A DNA stretch of 64,000 nucleotides, from the NCBI GenBank assembly GCA_037976565.1, contig CP137671.1, forward strand, positions 12,147,669 through 12,211,668. The letters are read 5' to 3'. Under the pieces are notes generated by a model. That model was not told where the DNA came from and did not search any database. It saw only the letters and a program-made list of their open reading frames with translations. The position numbers and the translations under genes are program-made. Shown piece after piece: positions 23,580 through 34,310 of this stretch (its first letter is position 1; each line of letters begins with the position of its first letter). Source of the stretch: Mesocentrotus franciscanus. Its lineage: Eukaryota > Echinodermata > Echinoidea > Camarodonta > Strongylocentrotidae.

Positions 23580-24115
23580 AGATACTATGTCCTTTTGCAG
23601 CCAACATCAAATTCTGTAGAACTTTGCAGGAATTATGAATATTTTATGTACATGTATGTCCTATCTGTAAAATTTAAACGTTAGCAGTGTCCTAATATTC
23701 AAATTATGTAAGGAAACCCGTTTACTTCCTAGACTTCACTGTCAGACACTATTGAGTGACTGACTGGCTTTTATTCATATTTGGTAATAACATACATAAA
23801 ATGAGCTGTAAAGGGTACATGAGCATTTGTCTACATCAATAACCCACTTCTTGTAATGGCCAAAATTAAACTGATTGAATCTTTGCGCAGCATAAAACGT
23901 ACGGCCATTCGGTACAATGGTCTGAAAAATCAGAAAATTACTTACTGGCTCTATAGCTCCTAAGTCGATTCGACAACTAATAGTCGTTATTTTCCCACTT
24001 AAAGACATTTTCCCCCTTTTTTTTTTTTAGGGAAGTTCTAAATTAGTATTGTCTTTCAAATGCCGTTGGAATTTAACCTTTTCATTTTTGGGGCCTGCAA
24101 ATGGGCATAGTACCT
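23580..24115. mobile_element. TTAA-flanked MITE with empty site in unit 2
   Basis: TTAA lies at 23576-23579 and 24116-24119. The ends are inverted: AGATACTATGTCC at the left, and AGGTACTATGCCC as the reverse complement of the right. The same site in unit 2 (about 43045-43060) runs straight through without the element. No transposase frame is present. Confidence 0.75.
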
Positions 24116-24773
24116 TTAAGAGTCAAGTTGCATATAAAATTGTACACGAAGTGGAAGAATTGATACACCATTAGAGCCTGATGGCAATGGCTGATGATAT
24201 TATTATGGTCCTATTATGTATAGTCGGAAAATACATCGAAATTTCAGCCAATGTTTAAATCAGCTTTATGATTCATGTTTATATTACACCGTCATCTCTT
24301 CAGTTGATCTATTCAATGTAGCTATGACGAATTTCCAGATGCAGAAGAAACGTTTTACAAATAGTTTTTTTTACGAAGAGTTAAAAAGATGTTTTCATTT
24401 CGTCCTTGTTCATAAATTTTCTTAGATCTCGATGTAGCTATATCATGTATATTGTAGTATGTTTGGAAAGTTCCTCTGTTGATTTTCACATGATATTTTA
24501 GCTTGATTTTTTTTAGAGCTTACACCCTTTGCTTACAGGAGGTACCAATGGTCTCTCACTTGAGATTTTATTTTTTTTAATTCAAGGTGTCACATATTTA
24601 CTTTTCGCAGGAAATGTAATGATATTGTAATCATTTTCCTTTTTCCTATATGTATTTACTGTTTAATCGAGAGGCAGTAACATACATGTTTGGTATCATA
24701 ATGGATTAACCCTTTTAGTCTTTTATCTCAGTGCTCGAGGGGGGGGTGCTCGAGTCGATGCTTTCTATATCAT

Positions 24774-25620
24774 TAGGGACTTTTAGATTGAGTAGACGAG
24801 AACGGCGTGAACGTACAGTGATCATGCGTGTCAACGTAGTCACCTGCCCCTGTTGGTTACAGTCAAAAGTCTTTTAGATTTCACTCGACAATAAACTTCG
24901 ACAGGCAGTAAGCATGATGAAGTCAAGAATGGCGCGCCAAATAATTTCAAAGGAGATTCCGCGAGCGATGATCCGGCAAACCGTCACGTCAACAGCCGGC
25001 TGGGCGGTGCGAAGACATAGCTCATGCACACTGCCACTGCCACTGTCACTATCTATAAAAGTATAAACCTTTTTACGGATGCTATAACATACCAATCAAA
25101 CTTTCAAAGTTCAAGACAAAAGAGGTTTAATGAGAATAGAGAGAAGGGCAGTGGCGGATCCAGGATTTTCCAATAGGGGAGGGGGGATGAAATTTGAAAA
25201 TCGCGCAGACCGTTATTTCAACTCAAAATACCAATACAGAGCTGTCAACTTTGGGGAACTGCTTCGTGGGAGTGCGTATGCAATTTTTGTTTTACTCAAC
25301 ACCAACACCCCTTCTCCCATGGATCCGCACCTGGAGAATGGTTGCACAAAACATACCTCAGCTTCGTGAAAACTGTTGTTGCTCAAAGACAAAATTATAT
25401 CTCTGACTTTTTCTTCATTAATCTTGAGGCTTGAGATGACGTCACATATGTGAAAACAAGTGCACGGCGTTCTAGATTTAGGACGACGGGAAAGTCAAGG
25501 TGGACGCGTTCTCGATTCTGATAGTCGACGACGGAGATGACGTGACGCATGCGCAGTGCTTTGAAATGACGTCACCACGTAGCAGTCCACTATGTTGACG
25601 TGCAAATCTAAAAGTCCCTA
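24774..25620. mobile_element. TIR element with a nested hAT-like MITE
   Basis: The left end AGGGACTTTTAGATT is the inverse of the right end AATCTAAAAGTCCCT. Immediate flanks are CATT and ATTTAT, consistent with a 3-bp ATT target duplication. Other copies of the surrounding repeat (e.g. 26270 and 27150) lack it, so they serve as empty sites. No transposase is encoded. A second element sits inside at 25149-25333. Confidence 0.75.
25149..25333. mobile_element. hAT-like MITE nested in another element
   Basis: Starts CAGTGGCGGATCCAGG and ends GGATCCGCACCTG. Flanks are GAGAAGGG and GAGAATGG, an 8-bp target duplication with one mismatch. Ends and target length match the element at 18841-19125. Confidence 0.75.
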
Positions 25621-25866
25621 TTTATGTATTTATCACACCAATACCACTACTCAGAATTCTTTCTTTTTTAGGGTGAACAAGTAACTCCTGATAAATTATA
25701 ATAACAATACCAGTCACATCGATTTGGTGAATATTCTAAGGGAAAGCGGGATACGCTTCAATTACCATATCACAGAAAATGTTGCCATGAATAACACATA
25801 TCCTTCTACTACTTCATCCCTCCGGTCAATGCGTTGAACACCAATACTGTAAACAGTACTGCCATT

Positions 25867-26080
25867 TAAGTGTTATCACATATTTCGCTGCCTTTTGGGT
25901 CAAAATTTTCGGTCTCGTGGACCTTCTGATAACTTTAGAAGGTTTGCTAGACCGACATTATGAGTCTCGTGGGCTGCAGCCGTGTCCGACATTAGCATAT
26001 TTTTTTCTCACAATCATGTCAATCTTAAAAATCTGAAAAAGAAATTTAAAACATTTCCTTTGATTTTAATCAGTGAAGGT
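25867..26080 (+). repeat. Copy of receptor-upstream repeat with a stem-loop
   Basis: The block around GGGTCAAAATTTTCGGTCTCGTGG to GCTAGACCGACA also occurs at 27520-27650, 44270-44440, 51709-51870 and 63590-63760. It contains a nested inverted repeat, CGGTCT...AGACCG, with an inner CCTTCT...AGAAGG stem here. Confidence 0.65.
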
Positions 26081-27245
26081 CGGATAAATTATAATAACAA
26101 TAACGTTCATAAAGTATTTCTGGCAGGAAATGTAATGATAGTGTAATCATTATACTTTTCCTAATTCTTTTACTGTTTCATCGGGAAGCGGTGTCATACA
26201 TTTTTGTATCATAATGGATGTACCTTGATGGCCTATTATCTCAGTGCTCGAGTCGATACTTTCAATATCATTTATATATCTATCACACCAATACCACCAC
26301 TCAGAATGCTCTTTATTTAGTTAGCGTAATATAAAAGCGGAATATTATTATTATTATTAACTATCAAACTGGATCTATGTTGAAATCGTGTGCAGCGTTT
26401 GGATAACACTGTATGACCCTATGCCAAACACATCCAGTTATACCAATATATTAATATTAAACAAATTATAATTTGTATATCAGGAAATAACATTTGACTG
26501 GTTAAATGTATATAAGAAGAGGCAAGTTGCATAACATTATTACACGGAGTGGAAGAATTGATACACCACAAGGGCCTGATGATGATGGCTGATGAATTAC
26601 AATTATTGTCGCAAAACATACTTCGAAATTTCAGCCATTATTTAAACAGCTTTACGCCTCATGTGTATATTAGGCCATCATCTCTTCAGTTGATCTAATC
26701 AATGTAGCTATGACAAATTTTCTAGATGAAGAAGAAACTTTTCACAATTACAATGTTTACTTGGAAGTAAAAAGGTGTTGTCATTTCGTCTCTTTGTCCA
26801 TCAATTCTTCTAAATCTCGATCCAGCTATATGATGTATATTGTAATATGTTTGGACAGTTCCTCTGTTGATTTTCACATGGTATTTTACATAGATTTTGT
26901 CATTTTTAGAGCTTACACTCTATGCTTTTAGAAGATACTAATAGTCTCTCACTTGAGAATATTTTGTTTTATTCAAGGTGTTACATTTATACTTCTGGCA
27001 GGAAATGTAATGATATTGTAATCATTATCCTTTTTCCTATTTTTTTTACTGTTCCATCGAAAGGCGGTGTCATACATGTTTTGTACCATAATGGATTAAC
27101 CCTGGTGTTCAATTATCTCAGTGCTCGAGTCGATGCTTTCAATATCATTTATATATCTATCACACCAATACCACCACTCAGAATGCTCTTTTTTCTAAAG
27201 TGAACAAGTAACTCTTGATAAATTACAATAACAATAACATTTATA

Positions 27246-27776
27246 ATGCGCCATCGACTTAGTAATCTAGTCTAAGGGTCGACGGAACACGATTCAATTA
27301 CTATATCACAACATTGTCATCATGAAAAAATTATACGTCTACTATTTCATCGCTCCGGTCGATGCTTTGGACATCATTAATGCATCTAATATAAGAATGA
27401 TACCATTCAGACCGCTATGTCTATTGATCTTTTGATCAGGCCAGAGGCGGATTCATGTTTCTTTAAAGGGGCGGATGGGCACAGTGCAAACAAAATGTTT
27501 GACAAGAAGAATGAAAAGCAAAGTGTTACCACATATTTTGGTGCCTTTGGGGTCGAAAGTTGACGGTCTCGTAGACAACTTTCAAGAGGTTCGCTAGACC
27601 GACATTTTTGGTCCTCGTGGGCTGTAGCATATTTTCTTCCTCACATGTCAATTTAAAATATCTTCTAAATTTCCTCAGACGCTTCTAAACGTTGTCTGTG
27701 GAAGGAGGCTATCAACAAATCAACACTATTTTTGAACAGGACTGTGATGCGCTTACATCAAGCACCTTTCTAGAAC
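27246..27776. promoter_or_regulatory. 5' flank of the intact subfamily C receptor
   Basis: The last ~120 bases before the ATG (CTATCAACAA, CAACACT, TTTTGAACA, CTTTCTAGAACATGG) are shared with the copies at 45071 and 52496, so they may hold the leader and core promoter. Compared with those copies, about 510-530 bases are missing here just upstream of about 27660. I see no convincing TATA box. Confidence 0.4.
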
Positions 27777-28805
27777 ATGGCGACTGCACTATCTGGAGCG
27801 GAAAACGCGACCGGCAACATCACAAGACAACAAATTGATTTTAAAGTTGTGACTTTGTGCTTTTACGCTTTAACCATTGCCCTGTCCATATGTTTCAACT
27901 GTATCGTACTAGTCGTCATCCATCACCAGAGAGAGCTTCAGGACCACATGAAAGTCCTTCACCAAATTCTTGCAACGTCGGACCTTATCTTGGGCATCAG
28001 TTGGAGCATTTGGGATATCTTATGGCTGTTATCCGCCAATGAACGTGATGAACATACTTGTACAGTCATTAGTATGATGTTTCCTTTTGTATATTTCACT
28101 TCGCTTTCATCGGTGATGATCTGTTTGTGTGGCATCAGTTTGAACCTCTATCTTCTGGTGACAAAGCCGCTGAGATATCACACAATCCTCACCAGGAAAC
28201 GATTTCTCTTTTCATTGGCATCCATATACCTTCTGACTTTACTGGCACATGGGATTTATTTTCCTTTCCCCAATTCTCCATTTATAAGACACAAAATTGA
28301 TATTTGCCTGAGTCGTGAATACCGGTCATGGACGTCCATAGTGAACATATTCTACACCGTTTTTCCTGTATGTGTAACTCTGATCTTCACCACACTGATT
28401 TACGTTCGTTTGCTCCTTATCGTGCGTCAGAAGATGAAAGCGGTTGCCAATAATTTAAGGATTGTCCGACTTAATAGCACCGTCAAAGAAGTCGGTATCG
28501 AGAATGGTGGTGGTGTAGGTTGTCAAGAACTTGATCAGCCACAGAATGGGATCGGTGTTAACCCTGATGAAAACCTATATCGTCCACCACAAGCGCGGCT
28601 GAAAGGGTTCATTACCGTCATTCTCATTACGGGGTCTTTCTACATCGTGTGGATACCATACATTATTCTCTACACAAGCCCAAATTACAACTTGATCCTG
28701 GATTTCGTTGCACAAAGCAGCACGTGGGTTCAACCAATAATTTATCTGCTCACCAACCCCGAAGCCAGAAAACTATGCTGGAAATGTGTTCGTGTCAACA
28801 AATAG
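27777..28805 (+). CDS. Rhodopsin-type GPCR, subfamily C, intact
   Basis: An uninterrupted 342-residue single-exon receptor starting at ATG. Its N-terminus has two N-glycosylation sites (N10, N14). TM1 holds N41, TM2 holds D69, C95 before TM3 could pair with C177 in the second outer loop, TM5 holds P197 and Y209, and TM6 has VWIP (291-294). The DRY position, fixed by the following PLRY (131-134), reads NLY (123-125), so the arginine is missing. The TM7 NPxxY reads QPIIY (319-323), followed by TNPEARK leading into a short tail. The third loop (about 217-276) is hydrophilic with a Gly tract. The family would sit in the plasma membrane. A chemosensory role is an inference from the lineage-specific cluster. 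The start is conserved in the copies at 45071 and 52496. Confidence 0.93.
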   Translation: MATALSGAENATGNITRQQIDFKVVTLCFYALTIALSICFNCIVLVVIHHQRELQDHMKVLHQILATSDLILGISWSIWDILWLLSANERDEHTCTVISMMFPFVYFTSLSSVMICLCGISLNLYLLVTKPLRYHTILTRKRFLFSLASIYLLTLLAHGIYFPFPNSPFIRHKIDICLSREYRSWTSIVNIFYTVFPVCVTLIFTTLIYVRLLLIVRQKMKAVANNLRIVRLNSTVKEVGIENGGGVGCQELDQPQNGIGVNPDENLYRPPQARLKGFITVILITGSFYIVWIPYIILYTSPNYNLILDFVAQSSTWVQPIIYLLTNPEARKLCWKCVRVNK

Positions 28806-29322
28806 TCGAATAGTGTAACTAAACAGCAACTAGACAGCAATTGACATTATGTTATTAGTTAAGATAATACTTTACCACGTTATACTTTCTCCTTTAATCT
28901 CAATTGTGTGCGTTCTTTTCAATTAAGTATTGTATTTAGAATCTTCATGTATTGCAATACTTTCTTAACTTAATATGTAATTAAGTTACTCTAGCTATGT
29001 CAAATGTTATATGAGATATAAGTTTGTTCTTTTGCTCTTTGTTAAGCGCATAGAGATGGCAACATATTATGCGCTATTTAAGCGTGGCATTATCATCGGT
29101 ATAGTGCAAATATGAAAAAAGAAGAACAGCGTGAAGGTGATGCGATGCTTTAACCCCCTCCCACTCCGTCCACACACGCACACCCGTCCGCACCCAAGCG
29201 TGCGTGCGATCACACACACACACACACGCACACACACTTAACTATCCCCGGGATTTTTCATACCAAAGATTATATATCAGCTATTTTTTTCAACAGAGCT
29301 CCTTATTACACTACACCAATTT
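28806..29322. other. 3' flank of receptor with CA microsatellite
   Basis: Non-coding and repeated at 53516-54017. A CA-rich tract lies at 29208-29238. No clear AATAAA follows the stop here. Confidence 0.5.
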
Positions 29323-29475
29323 GTGGAGGTCCAGTGAATAGGACAACAAGCTATAGAGCATAAGGTTTTCGGTTCGAGTCCCTGCCATGGCACGGATGTC
29401 CTTAGGCAAGACATATATCTATATTTGCCACTCTCCATCCAGGTGGAGAAAATGAGTATCCATAGGAGGAAAACT
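29323..29475 (+). repeat. tRNA-derived SINE, unit 1 copy
   Basis: Starts with an A-box-like GTGGAGGTCCAGTGAATA. A B box GGTTCGAGTCCC lies at 29371-29382. A body with TTTGCCACTCTCCATCCAGG and GAGTATCC follows. Copies lie at the same relative place in units 2 and 3, so it predates them. Confidence 0.75.
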
Positions 29476-30352
29476 TCTTGCTTGCATGAGCGCCTTGTCA
29501 TATCTCAGCTATCTAAAAAGTCGAGTAAAAATAATGATTGCAATGATTTCGCAGGATCCTCAGGAAGAACAGTATTAACACTGATGAGGCTACCCTAGGT
29601 AAATAAGAGACAATCTTTAATTGTTTTATCAGGATACGCACCGTATGTATGTCGATTCTTGTTCATTATGAGAGGTCTTCATACCCACATTCGCACGTGC
29701 CGCCTCGCAGGCGAAAATGAGCGAAATGCGGTTCACAACTGTGTATCTGATAACACACAGATAAATAAATACGTATGGGACCTATTTCTTCGTTGCGCGC
29801 AACTTCATTTTGCATCCAGGCTAGCCATTCATTTAAACGTAAAGTTTGGAGTTTTAGTTATCCCAACTTCTCGCTCAATATACAATACTTCAGAAGTTTT
29901 TTTTAATAAATATCAATGTATATTGTGATATCGATAATAGAATTGTTCGATTAATTGTTTGTTTACATTTTGAAAAAAGTACTTTCTGACGATGAATTAT
30001 AAATTAGCAAATATAAGTAACAATTATTAAAATTATAATATGGGTTCAAGAATCTAGCCAATGAGAAGTTTCAAAATGGATCACGTGACCGTGCATTATT
30101 GTTTACCGTACGCACGGGGAGTGCATTTTGGTGATAACAGCCGTGCAAAAAAAATTGCAACAAAAAGGCATAATGCACGTTGCGTGTAATTCAATGCATG
30201 TTTACGAGAAGTCGCACCATGCACTGCGCAGTCTGTTTACGAGGCCACTGCTGCCGCGATCGTCTGTGTGCACACGTTATTTCTTATGAAGATTGCAGGT
30301 TTACAGTGTTATCGCCTTGCTTAAAGTAAGATTGTCGACCCATTTTATAAAA
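29476..30352. other. Non-coding; includes a unit-1-specific insertion
   Basis: 29500-29990 matches 46440-46980 and 54190-54520. From about 30010 to 30525 the sequence is absent from unit 2 and is probably an inserted element whose right part is the foldback at 30353-30520. Confidence 0.5.
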
Positions 30353-30520
30353 CAAATAATACACAGGTTTTCGTTCGTGACGTTATGTCGATGCAGCGCT
30401 ATTCGGGTATTCACAATGGCACAAAATACACTCGGCTACGCCTCGTGAATTTAATGCACCGTAGTGAATACTCTCATGCGCTGCATCGACCATGACGCAC
30501 TCACACCTGTGTATTATTTG
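30353..30520. repeat. Foldback sequence within an insertion
   Basis: CAAATAATACACAGG at the left pairs with CCTGTGTATTATTTG at the right. Inner segments GTCGATGCAGCGC and GCGCTGCATCGAC, and GTATTCAC and GTGAATAC, are also inverted. Arms are about 57-62 bases with a ~49-base loop. Confidence 0.75.
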
Positions 30521-31099
30521 TATAATAACACGAAAGGATAAATTGTCAAATTATTTCATCTTTATGAATTTGTTTGCGGAAGAAGGACTGCCATTGCATG
30601 GATTTAGCTTGGAAAAATTACTTCCCTTAACAAATCTCATGGAAGAGATAAAGTTATTAAGCAAAATGGACGTATAATTGACAGCATATGTAAAATATAA
30701 GGATAAAGATGATGATATTGATGGTGATAATGATGATGATGATGATGATGATGATAGTAATGACAAAAATATACACAGGAATGATAAACCATTATGACGA
30801 AGATGAAAAGTTGACACAGAAATTTTACCTTGAGCCCCCTTTGAATAGAATTGACAATACTTATTGTAAGATATTCTAATAAAACCATCTATTTCCACTT
30901 TGGCTGTAAATGAGTAGAGGGAGCATCAGTATTTAATCAATTCGGGGAGAGAAATCTATTGATCTGGACCATGGAGTCTTATTGATCTTTGTACAATTGA
31001 TAATTTCGGGTTGACTAGATGAAAGGAATTCCGAGTGGGTATGAGCGAATGGTGTTATTTATAGTGAAAAGTTTTGAAATGAAAGTGGAAGCATATATT
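30521..31099. other. Non-coding with a GAT microsatellite
   Basis: A GAT tract lies at 30711-30765. The remainder matches 47060-47600 and 54560-54960. No gene is seen. Confidence 0.55.
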
Positions 31100-32460
31100 A
31101 TTTATATATCTAAACATGAACAATTAACTTTGTAGTGAATTGATGCCGAAGACTGTTAGGATTTTTATTTTGTAAAATAATGGACTTGTGTGAGAAAGAT
31201 TTGAGGAACCAGTGCTTAGGCGAAAGGCTTTCTTTTGTAATAAGTAAATGAAATAGTTGACTTTGGTTTTGGCGGTGATGCCCCACACCAGGGCCCCATT
31301 GCAAAAAACTTACCATTGATGGTAACTTTGCCATCAATGACAAATACCATGGTAACAGGGCTCAACAGCCAATCAAAATCAAGGTTTCCATGGTAGTTAT
31401 CATTGATGGCAAAGTTACCATCAATGGTAAGTTTTGTTCAACGGGGTCCTGATTAAAATACATTATATACGGTAATATCAATGAATTATAAAGCATTACC
31501 AGCGTGCAACATGGGATTTTGTTTTCATTTTGTATACTTGAGCAACATTGCTAGAAAAAGAAGTAGTTATATGACGTATATGTACATTCCAATTAAAATT
31601 TTCGTCTATAATGACACAAAAAAATTAGGTGCTTCATTTCCTTTCAGGAGGTTATATTATCTATAAATGTGTTGTATAGAAATTCAGTCGCATGATAATT
31701 TGCGTGATTAAAGTGTATGAAATTTGTTTCAATAATTATCAAGGGACAATTTATTGTATTTCAACCACGAGGACGAATTTGGTAACTCCTTATTAAGTGT
31801 ATTCAAGAGGGTGATTAAGTTATGATGTGAACAGAAAATGTTCGTGTCATCTACAAATAATATAGATGATAACAAACGTGTTGTATTGGTTAAATCATTG
31901 ATGAAAAAGGAGAGGACCTAAAATTTACCCTTGTGGAAAGCCACATTTCATTGAAATGAAATTTAAATAAATATCGTTGTATACTAAATATTTTTGTGTG
32001 ATAGATAAATAGCTTTCAAACCTTGACAGTGTAACTCTGCGAATTCCATGAAAGTGATTTCTTTAATATAATCTGGTAGTCAAGCGTATCGGCGGATTTT
32101 GACAAGTCTATAAATACTCCTATTACACGTTCTTTATTGGCCACGGCATTTGTTATTTTATCATAATTGTACTAAAGTTGGTTGGTTGAATGATTTTTTC
32201 TGAAACCGTAATGATTGAAACTAAGCAATTGAACTATATCTAAAAACTTATAGAGCCCTTTGTAGATAACCTTTTCTAAGATTGTTGATATGCTGGGAAG
32301 AATGGAAATAGGACTGGAATTACTTATTTCGTGACGATTGTCTTTTAAATACTAAGTTTACCTTTACATCGATCAGAAGGTCTACGTCGGCATTCAGTTT
32401 TACACTTGTGAATGAACGCTACAATTTTTTTTTTACAGCAGTTTATCACATGAACACAAT
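31100..32460 (-). pseudogene. Antisense LINE remnant, unit 1 copy
   Basis: Read on the minus strand, 32340-31900 gives RT motifs: SPISILPSIS, LEKVIYKGLYKFL, HYGFRKNHST and MKCGFPQG. The rest of the RT and a C-terminal region run down to about 31100. Stops and frame changes occur throughout. A small inverted-repeat element sits inside at 31289-31452. Equivalent copies follow the other two subfamily C loci (47600-48770 and 54960-56120). Confidence 0.75.
31289..31452. mobile_element. 164-bp MITE with long terminal inverted repeats
   Basis: The ends CAGGGCCCC and GGGGTCCTG are inverted. About 50 further bases also match: CTTACCATTGATGGTAACTT with AAGTTACCATCAATGGTAAG. It is absent from the same place in units 2 (about 47805) and 3 (about 55150), so it inserted in unit 1 only. 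I see no clear target duplication. Confidence 0.8.
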
Positions 32461-33574
32461 ATAACGTAATTTGTATATATCATCTTGAAAGAAAGACAGT
32501 TATTGGCATACTGATTATTATGAACATGCATGTTTTTGTACACAAAAATGTATCCCTGTTTTCTCGAAAATAGTATGAATATTAATATCTATGATAATTT
32601 CATATATTTTAAGAATTAAATTAAACTCGTATTCGCAGACAGTAATACAGTGTATGTACTTGAATTTTGATTAGTCTAAGTATGATATGTGTGCGATCTG
32701 ATAACATGCCGGGCATTACAGCAAAATGCTGCACATTCTTAGTTTGCAACTACGGGTCAAAATTATGATTATCTTTTTGGCCTGAAACTGACCAATTTTT
32801 CACTTTTGAGACTTTCTTGGTTATGATACTACTTTTAATAAAATAATCAAAAAAGTTGCTCAAACAGGACATGGTACGTGAATAAATAATTTCTCGATTC
32901 TGGGTACAGCTACCCTAGATCCTAAAATCATAAAGAAACAAAAAATCTTTACATTTTGCAAACCGTTCATACCGTTTTCCTTTTATTATTTCATATTAAT
33001 TCCTTTTGAAAAGTCGGAACAGGTAGGCCTATTTGATTGTATAGTTATCGGCTAAAACATGTTATCCATAATCTTGTTGGACCCAATAATAAGTAAGATG
33101 AGTCTTGAGATTTATAATCCTTGACTCAAATTTAGGTTTTTAATTTTTTACCAAGACATCCCACGTGAACAACGATATTCACAACGTCGGTCTCATAAAC
33201 CATTAAAAAGAGTGTTATAATGCCCATTGCCTACCAGGCGTCATTTTAATTGCGTTAATACCTGCGCTAATCCTGTGAAGGAAATTAGCCCTTGCGCCAT
33301 TAATACAAGGCACGGTTTGAAACGTTCCTTACGCATTCACTGTAGTTATGATTTCATTCTGACATGGTTTCACTGTAGTTATGATTTCATTCTGACATGG
33401 TGCGTCAAAGACCGCGCCAGTCATTGACACAGTCATCTGTCAGCACGGATTTTAAGTTTCCCTAGACCGACGTTTCGTTCGTTTTGGGTCAGTCGGTTTC
33501 GCGTGCCGTTGATCGGGGAATTCGATTGTAGCGACTTTTGTATACATATTCAATCATTTCGAGTCTATCTAGTA
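32461..33574. other. Non-coding segment shared by three units
   Basis: Matches parts of 49200-50610 and 56120-57346. It includes a 33-bp tandem duplication at about 33337-33402, found only in this unit. No coding sequence is recognised. Confidence 0.5.
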
Positions 33575-33824
33575 CACTGTTGCCCATAACGTAAGACTAA
33601 AATGTTTTACCTTTTTTCATGAAACGATAGAGACAATGTGGTTTATAGATAAAATTCATATTCTCTCAGAACTTTATTTATCAATCTGAAGAGTCGTAGA
33701 GATTCATCATTAAATTTCTGAGAAGATATAGACTTCATCTAATCAAGAATTAACCACATTGTCACAATCGTTATTCATTAAAAGGGATAAGAACAAAATT
33801 ATTCCAACTTTATGGGCAACAGTG
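33575..33824. mobile_element. Mariner-like MITE, unit 1 copy
   Basis: The ends CACTGTTGCCCATAA and TTATGGGCAACAGTG are inverted and flanked by TA on both sides. Inner arms also pair (ACAATGTGGTT with AACCACATTGT). A TA target with CACTGTTGCCC-type ends suggests a Tc1/mariner-related element. No transposase is present. Copies at the same place in units 2 and 3 show that it predates the duplications. Confidence 0.8.
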
Positions 33825-33994
33825 TATTTCATATTCATGTAATATTATTCAAGCTGCTTTCGTTGTATGTGTTCTATAAATAATCCTACTTATGAATGGC
33901 TCATTAAACGTTCTAACTTTAACTTTTAATGACTGAATAACTGAATTATCCTTTTCATAATTGAGTGTGTGACATATGGTCATTTTGGATGAGT

Positions 33995-34262
33995 ACTTGA
34001 CTTTGATTGATTGATTGGTTGGTCGATTGAATGATTGCTTGATTGATTGGTGGGTTGGTTGGTTGAGTGACTGGTATATTGGTGGGTTTATTGGTTTGCT
34101 GATTGATTGATTGATTGGTTTATTGGTTGTTTGATTGGTTGGTTGATTGATTGATTGGTCGGTTGGTATATTGGTTGGTTTATTGGTTTATTAGTTGGTT
34201 GATTGACTGATTGGTTGATTAGTTTTGGGGTTTGTTGGTTGATTGATTGATTGATTTATTAT

Positions 34263-34294
<32 letters not shown>

Positions 34295-34310
34295 CTGATT
34301 TGTTGTTTGG
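33995..34310 (+). repeat. TTGATTGG-type tandem repeat, unit 1
   Basis: Irregular array of TTGATTGG, TTGGTTGG and TTGATTGA units at the right end of unit 1. A related array ends unit 3 at 57780-58440. Confidence 0.85.

Larger units (their letters stand above)
24590..27245 (+). repeat. Diverged direct repeats upstream of subfamily C receptor
   Basis: A block of roughly 250 bases begins with GGAAATGTAATGAT and passes through GTGCTCGAGTCGATGCTTTC, TATCACACCAATACCAC and a GAACAAGTAACTC segment. It appears three times: 24605-24773 continued at 25621-25700, 26118-26330, and 26995-27240. The first copy is interrupted by the element at 24774-25620. The same block occurs twice in unit 2 at 43540-44050. 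No coding frame is present. Confidence 0.7.

Noticed and set aside
29200..29245. Possible regulatory CA-rich tract after the receptor
   Set aside because: It is a microsatellite of variable length between units; no evidence of function.
33337..33402. 33-bp tandem duplication as a regulatory repeat
   Set aside because: Only two copies, found in one unit, in a region with no gene; it looks like a simple replication slip.
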